From assembly GCA_023362775.1 (NCBI GenBank), contig JALMGJ010000005.1, forward strand, positions 89,973,421-90,037,420: a stretch of 64,000 nucleotides of DNA, written 5' to 3'. The DNA is from Charina bottae. Lineage: Eukaryota; Chordata; Lepidosauria; Squamata; Charinaidae. Of this stretch, positions 54,940-64,000 are shown one piece after another. Under the pieces are notes generated by a model. It made no database searches and was not told the origin of the DNA. It saw nothing but the letters and a program-made list of their open reading frames with translations. How positions within the stretch are numbered: the first letter of the stretch is position 1; each line of letters opens with the position of its first letter. Both the position numbers and the translations under genes were made by a program.

Positions 54940-55216
54940 TTAAGTGACCACGGTCACATGGTTGCATTTTGGGCACTTGGCAACTGGCTTGCATTTACAA
55001 CTGGTTTCAGCGTCCTGCGGTCACATGATCATGTTTTGTGACTTTTTTGCCATTTTCTGGCAAAAAACACCCATTGGGGAAGCTGGATTCGTTTAACGAC
55101 TGCCGTAAAAATGGTCATAAAATCAGGTCTGGTCACGTGGTGTCTTGACTTAAGATCGCAACGACTTACAGTGGAAATTCCGGTCCCAATTGTGGTCGTA
55201 AGTTGATGACTACCTG
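54940..55216. mobile_element. Probable non-autonomous DNA transposon fragment
   Basis: Built from facing words: GTGACCACGGTCACATG, GGTCACATGATCATG, TTTAACGACTGCCG, GGTCACGTGGTGTC, CGCAACGACTTAC and GGTCGTAAGTTGATGACTAC. I recognise the GTCGTAAGT...ACTACCTG text as a common squamate repeat, but its superfamily cannot be set here. Confidence 0.5.
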
Positions 55217-55292
55217 CCAAGAAAACTGCAGGGACTTGTCTGGGCAGTCACCAGGAGTCAACACTGACTCAAAGGCATAGACACACAAACAA
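55217..55292 (+). repeat. Type B SINE 3' fragment
   Basis: GCCAAGAAAACTGCAGGGAC, GGGCAGTCACCAGGAGTCAA, CACTGACTCAAAGGCATAG, then CA-rich tail. The head is missing; it abuts the transposon fragment directly. Confidence 0.8.
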
Positions 55293-56582
55293 AAAGTATC
55301 AATAAACTGAAGTATTGTCTGGACTTGCTCTTAAGTAAGTTATAAAATGCTTTTCCTTACTTTTACAGGATCTTTCTTTTTTGTTCCACCAAAGAGACAT
55401 TACTCAAGTTGAAAAGGGCTAAACTTTTCCCCCAACCATCTATATTAACTATACAGCCACTTCCAAAATGTTAAGTCCTTGGTTCCCTGGGAGTCTGAAA
55501 GAACTGAACAATGAAACTGTATCAGCGTTTTCAAGCTGTTCGACAAATGTACAAAAGCTCTAGATCAGAGATCCTAGGTAGGGAAGAGAAACCTCTCCAT
55601 GGACATCTGGGTCTGCTCTATTGCCTTCAACTCTCTTAAAAAATGAGAGGTGTTTTCAGCTGTAGTGTACCTGCAGGTGTGTTGTAACCAGGGTGTGTTA
55701 CATAAGCTCCCCATCTTCTGTCTGTTGCACTGGCATGCCTAGCTTAAGTAATTCTAAAAAGATCTTGGTAATAAATGGGTTGACATGATGATTATGGTTG
55801 ATCGCACAGTCAGCCAGATGTTTAGACTGGGTTTGGCATTTTTGTCCACCTATGAGTCCTTTCCAAGGTCCTGGGATAGGCAGATTTTGTTGTTGTTGTT
55901 TACTGTGGCAAGTATTTAATAGCATGTTGACAGTCTCTGTGCATTTGCTGCTTTTTCCTGATAGCCTACAGCTCTAAAGCACCATTCTTTGCCAAGCAAA
56001 AGGCTGCACACTCCAATCTGGCATCTGAAAATGACAAAGTGATCTATCAAACAGAATTAGGATGGCAGATCCTTCCTGTTCTGTTTAGCGTTGTAATTCA
56101 ATATGGGCCAAGCCAGAGCCCTGCTTCGGAGAGAATAGCTCCTTCAAATCTAATGAAGCGCAGCTCGCTTTTTCCATCCCACAAGCATTAGGATGTGAGT
56201 TTCCTCTATTTTTAAATGAAGAAGGCATGCTGTGCTTGTTAAACAACATTTATCGTGGGTTATGGGCTTTGAGAGATCTTAACTTCAGTGGGCATAATAT
56301 ACACCAAATCTCAGTTGTTGGCTACAAAATATGTTTGAAAGGATTTTGAACTTCAGACCGTTCCACACACAGATTGCACTGGTCTGTGAGCAGCGCTGAG
56401 TCCCTGGGTCCTCATGACCCTGTTGATCTTCAGGAGGTCTTCTCCAGCTGGACCTGTTGACTCCTGACTCAGTAGCATTGGCTTTAGAGCTATAGAGCAG
56501 GTGGTTTCTCACTGGTAGGAACTCCTGAGATGTCCCACTTCATGGTTCTGTGGAATCGCACCCAATCTTCTGAAGTCAAGAG

Positions 56583-56616
<34 letters not shown>

Positions 56617-56965
56617 CATATCCTTTCAGGCTGTTTTAGGCGGAGGTTTTGCTGCTCCTCTGCCCAGTAACCAATGTCGCTGTTCTTACTGTGGAAACAA
56701 TAAAGCACAGTCAAAATGAAGACAGGGGGGAGGGCAGTTTTAATCTCCTTACATTAGTCAGATGAAGTAAAAACTGAAGAGTAATGAGGATTGCAGACTT
56801 GGTGATGGATGGCACATAAAAACTTCTAAGGGTTTGCGGGAGGATGCAATCAACGGTTGTGTAGTAGTGTCCGTAGACACGTTTCTGCTTTGATCTCCTT
56901 CATTAAAAAGAATCAGGTAGCAACAGGTTTACAACCATTTCTTAAAACATATAAAATGCATGATT
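55293..56965. other. No gene seen; one (ATC)n tract
   Basis: About 1.7 kb. An (ATC)n microsatellite lies at 56582-56615. Short frames include its poly-Asp translation only. Confidence 0.5.
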
Positions 56966-56968
56966 ATT

Positions 56969-57476
56969 AGGGGCGCGGTGGCTCAGCGGGTTAAACCGCT
57001 GAGCCGGTAGTCTGCCGACCATAACGTCGGCAGTTCGAATCCGCGTGGCGGGGTGAGCGCCCGTCACTAGCCCCAGCTCCAGCCCACCCAGCTGATCGAA
57101 AGCCCGGCAAGTAGATGAATGGGGACCACTCACGTGGGCCAATTTGCTGGCGTCCTTTTCGGAGGGTCGCCCTCGGACCGAGAAGAAGCTGGTTCCCGTG
57201 GATGGCGATGGAGGACGGCAGAGGACGGCGGAGCCCGAAAAAAACAAAACACATCAACTTCCTGGACGTCAGCAGCCGGCTCTGAAGCAAAGGTTTCTGG
57301 GACATGTAGTCCAACCTGCGATTGAAGAGCCGGTTCCCTCACCCCTTCCCTAACCGCGCGGGTAATTTAGAATCTGATTGTATAAATATATGTATGATGA
57401 TTGTAAGCCGCCTAGAGCCCTCCGCTTAGGGAGGGGATAGGCGGGGTATAAATGAGATAAAATAAATAAAATAAAA
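56969..57476 (+). repeat. Long tRNA SINE with L2-type tail (type C)
   Basis: The tRNA-type head GGGGCGCGGTGGCTCAGCGG and B box AGTTCGAATCC lead into a GC-rich body unlike types A and B (ACTCACGTGGGCCAATTTGC, CCGAGAAGAAGCTGGTTCCC). It ends with GTAAGCCGCCTAGAGCCCTC, GGGGATAGGCGGGGTATAAA and (AATAAA)n. The tail resembles L2/CR1 3' ends, implying a different mobilising LINE from type A. About 508 bp is long for a SINE. Confidence 0.75.
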
Positions 57477-57561
57477 ATTATATAAGTAGTCCAGGTACTA
57501 CTTCTGGGGCATAAGGTAAAAAGTTATACTACACAAAAACTATTCAAATGGCATGGGTTTC

Positions 57562-58353
57562 TTTGTTCTAAAGCTGCTCTCACATTCAAAATATTTTCAA
57601 CAATTAAATGAAGAACAATTAAATGAGAATGCAAGAGAATTTATGGTTTTTGAATTACTTAAATTTTTAGAAATGAAAGAACAAGATTTGGATTTTGAAA
57701 AAGATAAAGTTGCTAGAGTTAACTCATGGTATGCTAGAGAACAGAAGGTGTTTAAAGGACAAAAGCTAAGGATAACTTCTATTTTAAAAGTTAAAACATT
57801 TTTAGAGATATATAAGATGGATATGAGGGAGGCACCAGGAGAACGCAAGAAGCATTTTATAGAATAGAATAGAAGTATGGAGTAGAGATAAATGGCTGAT
57901 TTATATGGACTTTTTATTGCTAAAATTGATGGATTGATAGAAAATGGATATGGTAGAAAATGATAGATTGATATGTTTATTGAAAGAAAATTTAAATTGT
58001 TATAATTGTTACTTTCTCAAAGAGTAGAAATTATTGATGGATTATTTGGGAAATGCAGGTGGGGCAAAGCTTGTATGGGGATTTTAAGATTAAAGTATAG
58101 GTGGATTGATGTATTAGACAGGAAATGTTTTTTAATGTCATATGTAGACCTAGCATGTAAGATAAATTCTGTAAATTACTATGACCAGGGACAAATCGGA
58201 AGTGGATTACTTTCTATGTATTATCTTTTTTCTCTATTTCTTTGCTTTACTTCACTTTTTCTTTTCTTTTTCTTTTTGATTTGTATTTCTATTTCTTTCT
58301 CTGTTTCTAACTTTTAGCTATGTACATTCAAAATCCAATAAAATATATACAAG
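57562..58353 (+). mobile_element. L1-like retroelement with a 13-bp duplication
   Basis: The duplication TGGCATGGGTTTC is at 57549-57561 and 58354-58366. Inside, a 104-codon frame (57553-57867) includes LNENAREFMVFELLKFLEMK then DKVARVNSWYAREQKVF, which loosely recalls L1 ORF1. AT-rich text and a T/C-rich run (58225-58310) follow, ending AAATCCAATAAAATATATAC, like an L1 3' UTR. No ORF2 text seen. Family assignment is tentative. Confidence 0.42.
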
Positions 58354-58366
58354 TGGCATGGGTTTC

Positions 58367-58936
58367 CCTCATCTCTTTGAAAGAGCTACATTATTACCAC
58401 AATGGTGTCCGCAGGAGAGAGGGGCAAAAAAGTCAAGATAACAGTTGCCACCAAACAATAGAAGCCCTGTTCCTGTTTTTACATGCATTGTCCGTGTGAC
58501 ACATGTAAAAAGGGTGGGCCTTTAATCATGCTGTTGTGGCTGCCATCTTAATTTTTTGGATCCCCACCACCTCCCCATGGACACTCTGGCCTTCCAATGC
58601 AAAAATAGAGTGCAAAATTCAGTTTTCCACTCATTTCCAATTTCTAATCTCCATTTCTCGGTCTTGGATACTTAGAAAGGTAGAGTTGTTGAATTCCACT
58701 TTTCTTTACATGCATTTTGGATTATTTTGTTGTGAAGTATTTTTATTTTTTAAAAGAAGAAACTCCCAGTTATGAACCTTGCATAAAATCTATTTTCCTC
58801 CTAAATTGTAGGATTGGAATACTCAAAATATAGGCATAGCTATAGAAAGAATGCTCTGAAACATAGTCCACATTTTTCCTTCCTGATTTTCTTCTTTTTT
58901 TCCTCCTTGTAACTGTTTTCTATGTAACTCTCAGCT
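58367..58936. other. No recognisable feature
   Basis: Plain sequence; one 79-codon frame without motif. Confidence 0.5.
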
Positions 58937-58948
58937 TTGTCTTACTTT

Positions 58949-59286
58949 CAGTAAAGGTAAAGTTTCCCCCCGCACATTGGTGCAGTCGTGTCCGACTCTA
59001 GGGGCCGGTGCTCATCTCCGTTTGTTAGCCGAAGAGCCAGCGTTGTCCGAAGACGCTTCCACGGTCATGTGGCCGCATGACACGCGTGGAACGCTGTTAC
59101 CTACCCACCGAAGTGGTACCTATTCATCTACTTTCATTTGCATGCTTTCGAATTGCTAGGTTGGCAAGAGCTGGGGCTAGTGCGGGAGCTCACTCTGCAC
59201 CCAGGGCTAGGGATTCGAACCTCCGAACTTGCAATCTTCCGATCCACAAGCCTGGCGTCTTACCCGCTGAGCCACCACACCCCATG
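58949..59286 (-). repeat. Type A tRNA SINE, copy 8
   Basis: Full length; duplication TGTCTTACTTT at 58938-58948 and 59287-59297. Confidence 0.9.
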
Positions 59287-59297
59287 TGTCTTACTTT

Positions 59298-60715
59298 ACA
59301 TAATCAATTATCTACCTCTCAAGAAATGCTGGATGGTGGCATTTTTAGTCCTGATATTTTCTAATCTCAGAAATATTGTACTCTTAATTTCCAAAGATGC
59401 TTTGCATGCTGTTGTGACAACCTAGCCTTTGCTTCCATTTTTAAAGGGTAAAATTAAATTATAGGAGCTGGCAAAGGGAGAATTAACTTCTAGGACCTGG
59501 CAGAGGAAGCGCCATGTACATTAAATTCTTAGCAAGTGGCACACCCAATGAATTAGAGAGCAAACTCTAGAACAAATCACACTGATGTTTATGAGGAATG
59601 ACTTTAACAATTGTCTGAAGGCCAGAGCTATAATGTACAATTTGGCCATGATGTACTTAGTTTGCATGTTATTTCTCTTCTTTCCTCCTAACGTACGGGG
59701 AATAAAAACTGTTCTAGTGGGGGCTGAAAGGGGCTTTGATTTTCAAGATTAGGCAGATCCCAGATTCAAGCTGATAGAAAATCTCCTAATGCACCTGTTT
59801 ACTCCAAAGCCTACAGTTGGGCCACAGAGAGATACAGGTGTCCCCAGTCTGAAAATCATTCCCAGTTTCACCATGCAAAAAAAATTAAAATTGAATATGT
59901 ACAACCTGAACATAGCTCCAATGCGAAGGGAGAAGGAACCTTTCCTTCTCATTAGGTGAATACATTGGAATTGAAAGCAGCTGGAGATAGCTAGAAACAT
60001 TACATTTCCGAACGAGAAAGACATGCAACAACAGATGTTAAAATGGAAAGCGTAATGCTACTTACAAACACTGATTCTTTTCATTGGGATTTTTAAGGTG
60101 TCTGAAGGGACAAACTGTGGCTAGAGCATACTTATAGTAATTATATTTCATTTTAATTAAGGATAAAATAAAAAATTTTTTACAAATTTTCCTTTTTTCC
60201 AAATTTTCCTGTGTATGTATAAACGAGAGGAAAAAATATATTTTGATTATTTGTGGGAAATTTTATGGATCTGCTCAGGGACAAAGAGAGATTCCATGCA
60301 AGTCAATGTTTAGCCATGGAAACTCTGTGTGACTGCGTGACTTAGTGAGAGCTTCTACAGCTAAGAGTAGATTTGAATCTGGATCCTACCAGGTCCAACT
60401 TGTTAACCACAACGTCATATCAGCTGTCATTCTCTTGGCCAATTTTTCTGTATGTAGGGTAGTACATAGCAAAGTACAACCTATTTTTGTGTCCTCCCTT
60501 GCAACCTGTATGGACGTTAGGAGCTTATTTTGAGTTTCATTGTTCCCTAAGGCAGAGCAATCAACATGTTTTCAGTTTTGCTTTGTGGGAATATTGGACA
60601 TTCAAAATGGTCCAGTTCTAATTGTTTTGAGCTCAGAACATTTTTCATTTGCTTGTTTCATCCAAAAAGCTTCCAGCAATTTCTTGATTTTACATCTGAG
60701 TAGTCATGATCATAC
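59298..60715. other. No recognisable feature
   Basis: About 1.4 kb AT-rich, no motif-bearing frame. Confidence 0.5.
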
Positions 60716-60719
60716 TGTT

Positions 60720-60930
60720 TATTGCTGTTGTTGTTATTATTCATTTTATCCCACTGTTCCTCTAAAAGCCCAACATTTTTTATTCTTTTCCCATTTTATT
60801 CTTACAGCAACCTGTGAGACAAGTTAGATTGAATGATGGTCATTGGCTCAAAATCACCCAATGAGTTTCACAATGAATGACTACAACACTGATCTGCCAT
60901 ATCCTACTCTAACAATCTATCATGCAGTAC
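60720..60930 (-). repeat. Old SINE fragment (type B-like)
   Basis: Plus strand CAACCTGTGAGACAAGTTAG, then TGGCTCAAAATCACCCAATG, is the worn complement of a type B body. Ends not resolved. Confidence 0.4.
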
Positions 60931-61154
60931 TGTTATGATTGTTCACAAAGGGTATTTTCACAAGTTTTCCATAAAGACATTTTCAGATTGCTTAGTGGTA
61001 CCATTCCTATATAACAGAGGAAAGACTGAGAAACAGTAGTCTTCCTAAAACCAGGCGTTTAATGAGTTGATGATCCAGAACATGAGTAATGATGGGATTG
61101 TTATTATTTACTTCATTTTGTTAGTTGGTGAAATGTGTGGTTTTTCTATTGAAA

Positions 61155-61300
61155 TAAAATCTCTTTCAAGTTGAATGCAGTTCCTAGTAACTTCATGGAC
61201 ACACCCACGGAGTTTCCTTGGCAGTGGGGTGGAAGTTGTGTGCCATTGACTTCTGGGGTTTTTTTTGTCTCTTCTAACTACTAATAGGAAACCTATATAA
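61155..61300 (-). repeat. 5S-derived SINE body fragment
   Basis: Plus strand AACTTCATGGACACACCCAC, TTTCCTTGGCAGTGGGGTGG, GTCTCTTCTAACTACTAATA: the body and a trace of the promoter region. Confidence 0.55.
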
Positions 61301-63145
61301 TGAAAAGGCAAAGAGGTCATGAACTGATTAGGAGGTAATTTAGTTCCTTCCCTGCATGCCTGCTGGGTCAATGAAGACATCATCCTGCTTTGGGATAATA
61401 ACAATGAATTACTTGTTGTAAATTCTGAACTGATTTAGCCCAATCTGGCTGCCTGAGTGATGCATAATTGCATTTATAGTATCTGATGCTGCATGCTGTT
61501 CCAGGGATGGGGTGGAGTGAAGTTTATGTGGCTCTAGGATACATTGCATGGAACTCTATGATGCCATGTTCACATCAGAGATTTAGCTGGTTACAGAGTT
61601 AATCCATTTTCCGGCTTTGTGCGAGAGATAACCAAGCAATCTGGCTTCACACAACATGCAATTAACCGAGGTGAACTGGTTAACCAAGTGACAAACACAA
61701 AAAAAATTAACCAAGGTTAAAACCCACCAAGCTTAGCCTGCTCTGCAAATCCAAGGTCATTGGAGCTACAGAAGAGCATAGAAGCAGATCAAACACATAG
61801 AGGAACATTTTCTGAGAAGTCTGCTCGTTCAGCACCATTAGAAGGAAAAGGACTTGGGCAGAAACAAGGCATTGCCTGTCAATCAGCCTTGTGCAAGGAA
61901 CAGAGCAGGTACCCAGCGGTCCCAGGGAATCCACAAGCAGAAGGAAGCGCCAAAATGGCAGCTGCAGCCATATAAGCAAAGCCCTGGTCTGAACTATGAT
62001 CATGTGATGGTGAAGAACCATCATGACTTTATTGACCCACCCTTGCATATGCCCCTGAGTGGTCCTCCAGAATTGGTCTAGGTTATTTCCCAGAAGCATC
62101 TCTAGATGTATCTTAGCTATATCTGTGGTGCTTTATTAAAGCAGCATTAGAGAGTGGATTTTCAGCTCTGAATAACTAAAAGGGTTCGACCTGTCCTGAT
62201 TTTTAAAAAGTATGAAATGGAATGTTGTTTAACACTGCATTTGATTAACGATCTTTTTCAAGACAAAAAAAAAGTAGGCTGCTGAATAGGTCAGCCTGGA
62301 TGAGAGGATATTAATTTGGATTTTAATCTCTCACTCTTACTTAATCGCTTGTTCCTTATTGAACAAGGCACTATTAAGACCTAATATCAAATCAAGGTTT
62401 TTTGCTTTAAGAGGGGCAGAAAATATATTGTTCCAGAATAATTAAAATCCTAGAGCATTGGGAGCTACATTGCCTCCAAATATAACAATGTTTGAATTGG
62501 CATTAGTGCCTTAGACACAGAGCAGTGAGTCGGTTTGAATTGATTCCTCTATTACTGGGTTGAAAGGCAGGTGATTAATCAATTAAATAATTGTTTGACA
62601 ACCTGATATATCATAAAGGACTATGGATTCTACCAGCAAGATTGCTCTATATAACATTTAAAATATGTATTTAAAATATACATTAAATCTACAATGGTCA
62701 GTGAAGATCTACTTGGGTAGCAATCTCTTGATCAATGGGTATCTCTCATTCCATGACCTGAATTAGGCTGATGTGTTGCAAATCAGCTACAGATATCCTC
62801 ATCTGGGAAATGAAAGCCTGTTTTCTACATTGTCCTAGTTCAGGACAGTATATTTATCACTCTCAACAGGTTTTGATGTTGTGCCGAACAGCGTAGTGAG
62901 ATAGAACTTTCATGACGGCAAATGCTAAATATGACTGATGGGTTAATATTCTTTGCTTCACCAAATAATGAGATCCTTCATTTTCCCCCTCAGGCCTCCC
63001 CCCCCCCCCCCCGCTCAGAGCCTTTTTCTGCTCCAACAGATCATCTCTCCCCCTTCCCCATCATTTGATGAACTTTTTATGATCTCGCCCTCTGTGCAAG
63101 TGGTGAAATGTCACTTGATGGTACCTTCTGCCAGGTACCAAAGTT
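61301..63145. other. No gene seen; one poly-C run
   Basis: About 1.8 kb. C13-14 run at 62999-63012. The opposite-strand frames of 71-130 codons at 61707-62099 overlap each other and have no motif. Confidence 0.45.
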
Positions 63146-63149
63146 CTAG

Positions 63150-63247
63150 TTTATTTGTTTGCTTATTTATTCATAAATCACATTTAGAAGCTGCCCAACT
63201 CTGAGATGTCCAAAACAGCATACAAAACAAAAGAGGTAATGAACTTG
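63150..63247 (-). repeat. L2-type LINE 3' end fragment
   Basis: TTTGCTTATTTATTCATAAA then GAAGCTGCCCAACTCTGAGA on plus is the antisense L2 tail. The solo LTR begins directly after it. Confidence 0.6.
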
Positions 63248-63252
63248 AGACT

Positions 63253-63734
63253 TGTAATGGAATGTGAGAATGACCTTGGAAGATGGGTGGGGGGAGAGAT
63301 GTCAGGGGTCCCCAACGTGTGGGCCACGGCCTGTTAGGAAGTGGGACACACAGCAGGTGAGAGGTGGTGGTCTGCGCGATTGGCTCCCGCCTGCAAACCC
63401 TGCCCCCCGCCTGCGTGATTGGCTCCTGCCTGCAAACCCCGCCCCCCCCCCGGTCCGTGGAAAAATGGTCTTCCACGACCGGTCCCTGGTGTCAAAAAGG
63501 TTGGGTACCCCTGGCCTAGGGGATGATCAGATAAAAGAGGGAGGAGCCCACAACTGCATAACGGGCAGAGAAAGAAACTTAGAAAGAATCCGCCCTAACT
63601 TATCAGGCGGTAAAAGAGATGGTGGAAGATTTGTACTTTCAGACCTGCAAGATTCTGTTAATGTAGCCTAACCATAAAGTAAAATTAGCTCATTTGGTTG
63701 TGTTTCCTGTCTGGTTTACCTGGAAGGGCTGACA
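63253..63734 (+). mobile_element. Solo LTR, copy 2, carrying a hAT insertion
   Basis: Starts TGTAATGG, ends GGGCTGACA. A perfect 5-bp duplication AGACT flanks it (63248-63252 and 63735-63739). Without the hAT it is about 270 bp and co-linear with the LTR at 13388-13655 (shared GACCTTGG.AGATGGG, CAGATAA.AGAGGG and TGTTTCCTGTCTGG). Confidence 0.85.
63303..63513. mobile_element. hAT element (CAGGGGTCCCCAAC ends) in LTR
   Basis: Ends CAGGGGTCCCCAACGTG and GGTTGGGTACCCCTG are imperfect inverted repeats. The left arm GGCCACGGCCTGTTAGGAAG and right arm CCGGTCCGTGGAAAAATGG, CCACGACCGGTCCCTGGTG are of a kind known from Charlie-like hATs. The middle has two CG.GATTGGCTCC.GCCTGCAAACC units. No 8-bp duplication is readable; the sister LTR shows where it interrupts. 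Confidence 0.85.
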
Positions 63735-64000
63735 AGACTTGCCCCGATTGAATTGCCTTGATCTTGCCATCCTTCAAGCATGCCTCAAAAGCTAACTTTT
63801 TGCCCAGGTATAGATGTATGTGCGAAGACACATACATATATGTAAGTACTATGTAAATAGGTTAGACGCTTAAGGTATCTTGGTTGATGTTTCACTATTC
63901 TCTGCCCTGGCCAACCCATCACCGCTCTTCTGATGTCAAATGTCTGCATTTTTTCCCGTTCAAATGACAGATGCTACATTCCAGTTGCAATTAGAACTTT

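Noticed and set aside
61707..62099. 130-codon minus frame
   Set aside because: Two plus-strand frames overlap it; no motif, signal peptide or splice context.

Overview
The window is vertebrate nuclear DNA, almost certainly from a squamate reptile. The repeat mix says so: tRNA-derived SINEs with BovB-like tails, 5S-rRNA-derived SINEs, a near-intact BovB (RTE) LINE, L2-type LINEs with short A/T-rich tails, an R4-type LINE with a restriction-like endonuclease, L1 3' ends, Penelope-like elements (PLEs), a Helitron and several short hAT elements. A snake or another toxicoferan is my best guess, from memory of the SINE types only. I found no exon, host protein-coding gene or functional RNA gene. 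The stretch looks intergenic or deep-intronic, and every recognisable coding remnant belongs to a transposable element.

Layout. 0-10 kb: fragments of 5S-derived SINEs, a 74-bp hAT MITE, one tRNA SINE, and a minus-strand PLE (about 4.53-5.89 kb) split by a 499-bp hAT element. An 80-bp upstream sequence is duplicated into a 5S SINE near 7.2 kb. 10-20 kb: a hAT MITE, a solo LTR inside a SINE, a BovB remnant, an L2 fragment split by a tRNA SINE, and a SINE with three internal tandem copies of a ~100-bp block. 20-31 kb: hAT elements, a second PLE remnant, another BovB remnant, and a Helitron (28777-30953) with typical termini, a doubled 5' end and a decayed replication-protein N-terminus. 31-41 kb: tRNA SINEs, a fold-back element made of inverted Penelope-type terminal repeats, and a SINE between two 97-bp direct repeats. 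41-45 kb: a BovB LINE (41761-43915, 11-bp target duplication) inserted in an L2 fragment, with endonuclease and reverse transcriptase joined by an internal deletion. 45-53 kb: a 324-bp AT/GA microsatellite, an old L2, a larger Penelope-type fold-back (48572-49054, 16-bp target duplication), an L1 3' end, an R4 fragment and a 39-bp perfect hairpin with a GGAT-repeat loop. 53-64 kb: an L2 with a long RT frame nested in an older LINE, a long composite SINE, an L1-like insertion with a 13-bp duplication, and a second solo LTR with a hAT element inside it.

The clearest unusual signal is a set of hammerhead-ribozyme-like motifs. The two fold-back elements carry one in each arm on opposite strands, and two unrelated PLE remnants carry versions with different helix II sequences. 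A second signal is a CCAAT-box plus GC-box cassette shared by hAT elements with two different terminal inverted repeats. The rest documents a layered history of insertion, with at least ten cases where one element interrupts or is joined to another and the target-site duplications can still be read.
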